The position numbers and the translations under genes were made by a program. The notes below the pieces were generated by a model. That model was not told the DNA's origin and ran no database searches. It saw only the letters and a program-made list of their open reading frames with translations. This document shows positions 5,403 through 5,531 of a DNA stretch of 5,531 bases, piece after piece. The first letter of the stretch is position 1, and each line of letters starts with the position of its first letter. This DNA is from Allobrachymonas sp. (GTDB taxonomy: Bacteria > Pseudomonadota > Gammaproteobacteria > Burkholderiales > Burkholderiaceae), in contig JAUMXD010000089.1 of assembly GCA_030529305.1 (NCBI GenBank), positions 1-5,531 on the forward strand. Direction: 5' to 3'.

Positions 5403-5479
5403 AGGAGAAGAAGTGTCGGCGGACAGCGGACGGGACAATCCACGCATTCGAGCTCTCCGGCGCTGGCGTCAAGCAGGCA

Positions 5480-5531
5480 TCAATCCGCCCGATAGTTCGG
5501 CGCTTCTTTGGTGATCTGCACGTCGTGCACA
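5480..5531 (-). CDS. guaB: IMP dehydrogenase, C-terminal fragment
   Basis: The last 16 codons and TGA stop (5482-5480) of IMP dehydrogenase, which oxidises IMP to XMP with NAD, the step directly before GMP synthase. The visible end VHDVQITKEAPNYRAD is the very conserved tail of bacterial GuaB. The rest lies beyond the right edge. It points towards guaA on the same strand, but about 5.4 kb containing plus-strand genes and several terminators lies between them, so the two cannot share a simple operon here. Confidence 0.95.
   Translation of the reverse strand, partial: VHDVQITKEAPNYRAD

Noticed and set aside
5413..5514. 33-codon plus-strand frame from GTG 5413 with an AGGAG upstream
   Set aside because: It overlaps the guaB end in antisense, is very short, and its product resembles nothing I recognise.
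1..5531. CRISPR array or other regularly spaced repeats
   Set aside because: No recurring repeat-spacer pattern is visible on either strand.

Overview
The window comes from a GC-rich betaproteobacterium, most likely of the family Comamonadaceae (Burkholderiales). This rests on the character of the GuaA, GuaB, Rnk and CysB sequences, read by eye without a database search. The two ends are partial purine-biosynthesis genes on the minus strand. The last 16 codons and stop of guaB (IMP dehydrogenase) lie at the right edge, and the first 31 codons of guaA (GMP synthase) lie at the left edge. The two genes are often adjacent, but here about 5.4 kb separates them.

Left to right, positions 1-2977 hold intact, chromosomal-looking genes. 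These are the guaA start (-), rnk (-) with an intrinsic terminator hairpin inside its leader, a tRNA-Pro(CGG) gene with its own terminator (+), a cysB-type LysR regulator (+) that keeps all four expected effector-site threonines, and a TRIC/UPF0126 membrane protein (+).

Positions about 2978-5479 are a gene graveyard. After a 19-bp operator-like palindrome with no gene attached and a strong bidirectional terminator come three broken genes. They are a Fic-family protein (-) with three frameshifts, a premature stop, a missing 5' end and a lost catalytic acid; the C-terminal three quarters of a YhaV-type ribonuclease toxin (+) without its PrlF antitoxin; and a small excisionase/MerR-like DNA-binding protein (+) with two single-base deletions. 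The fic and yhaV remnants abut head to head, as if one deletion removed both 5' ends and everything between them. A 12-bp inverted pair (3160-3171 and 5304-5315) brackets the block.

The best reading is a decayed toxin-antitoxin/mobile cargo insertion between housekeeping genes. I do not see an intact new system. The points of interest are the decay pattern, the orphan palindrome, the bracketing repeat, and the hairpins in the rnk leader and between the tRNA and cysB.
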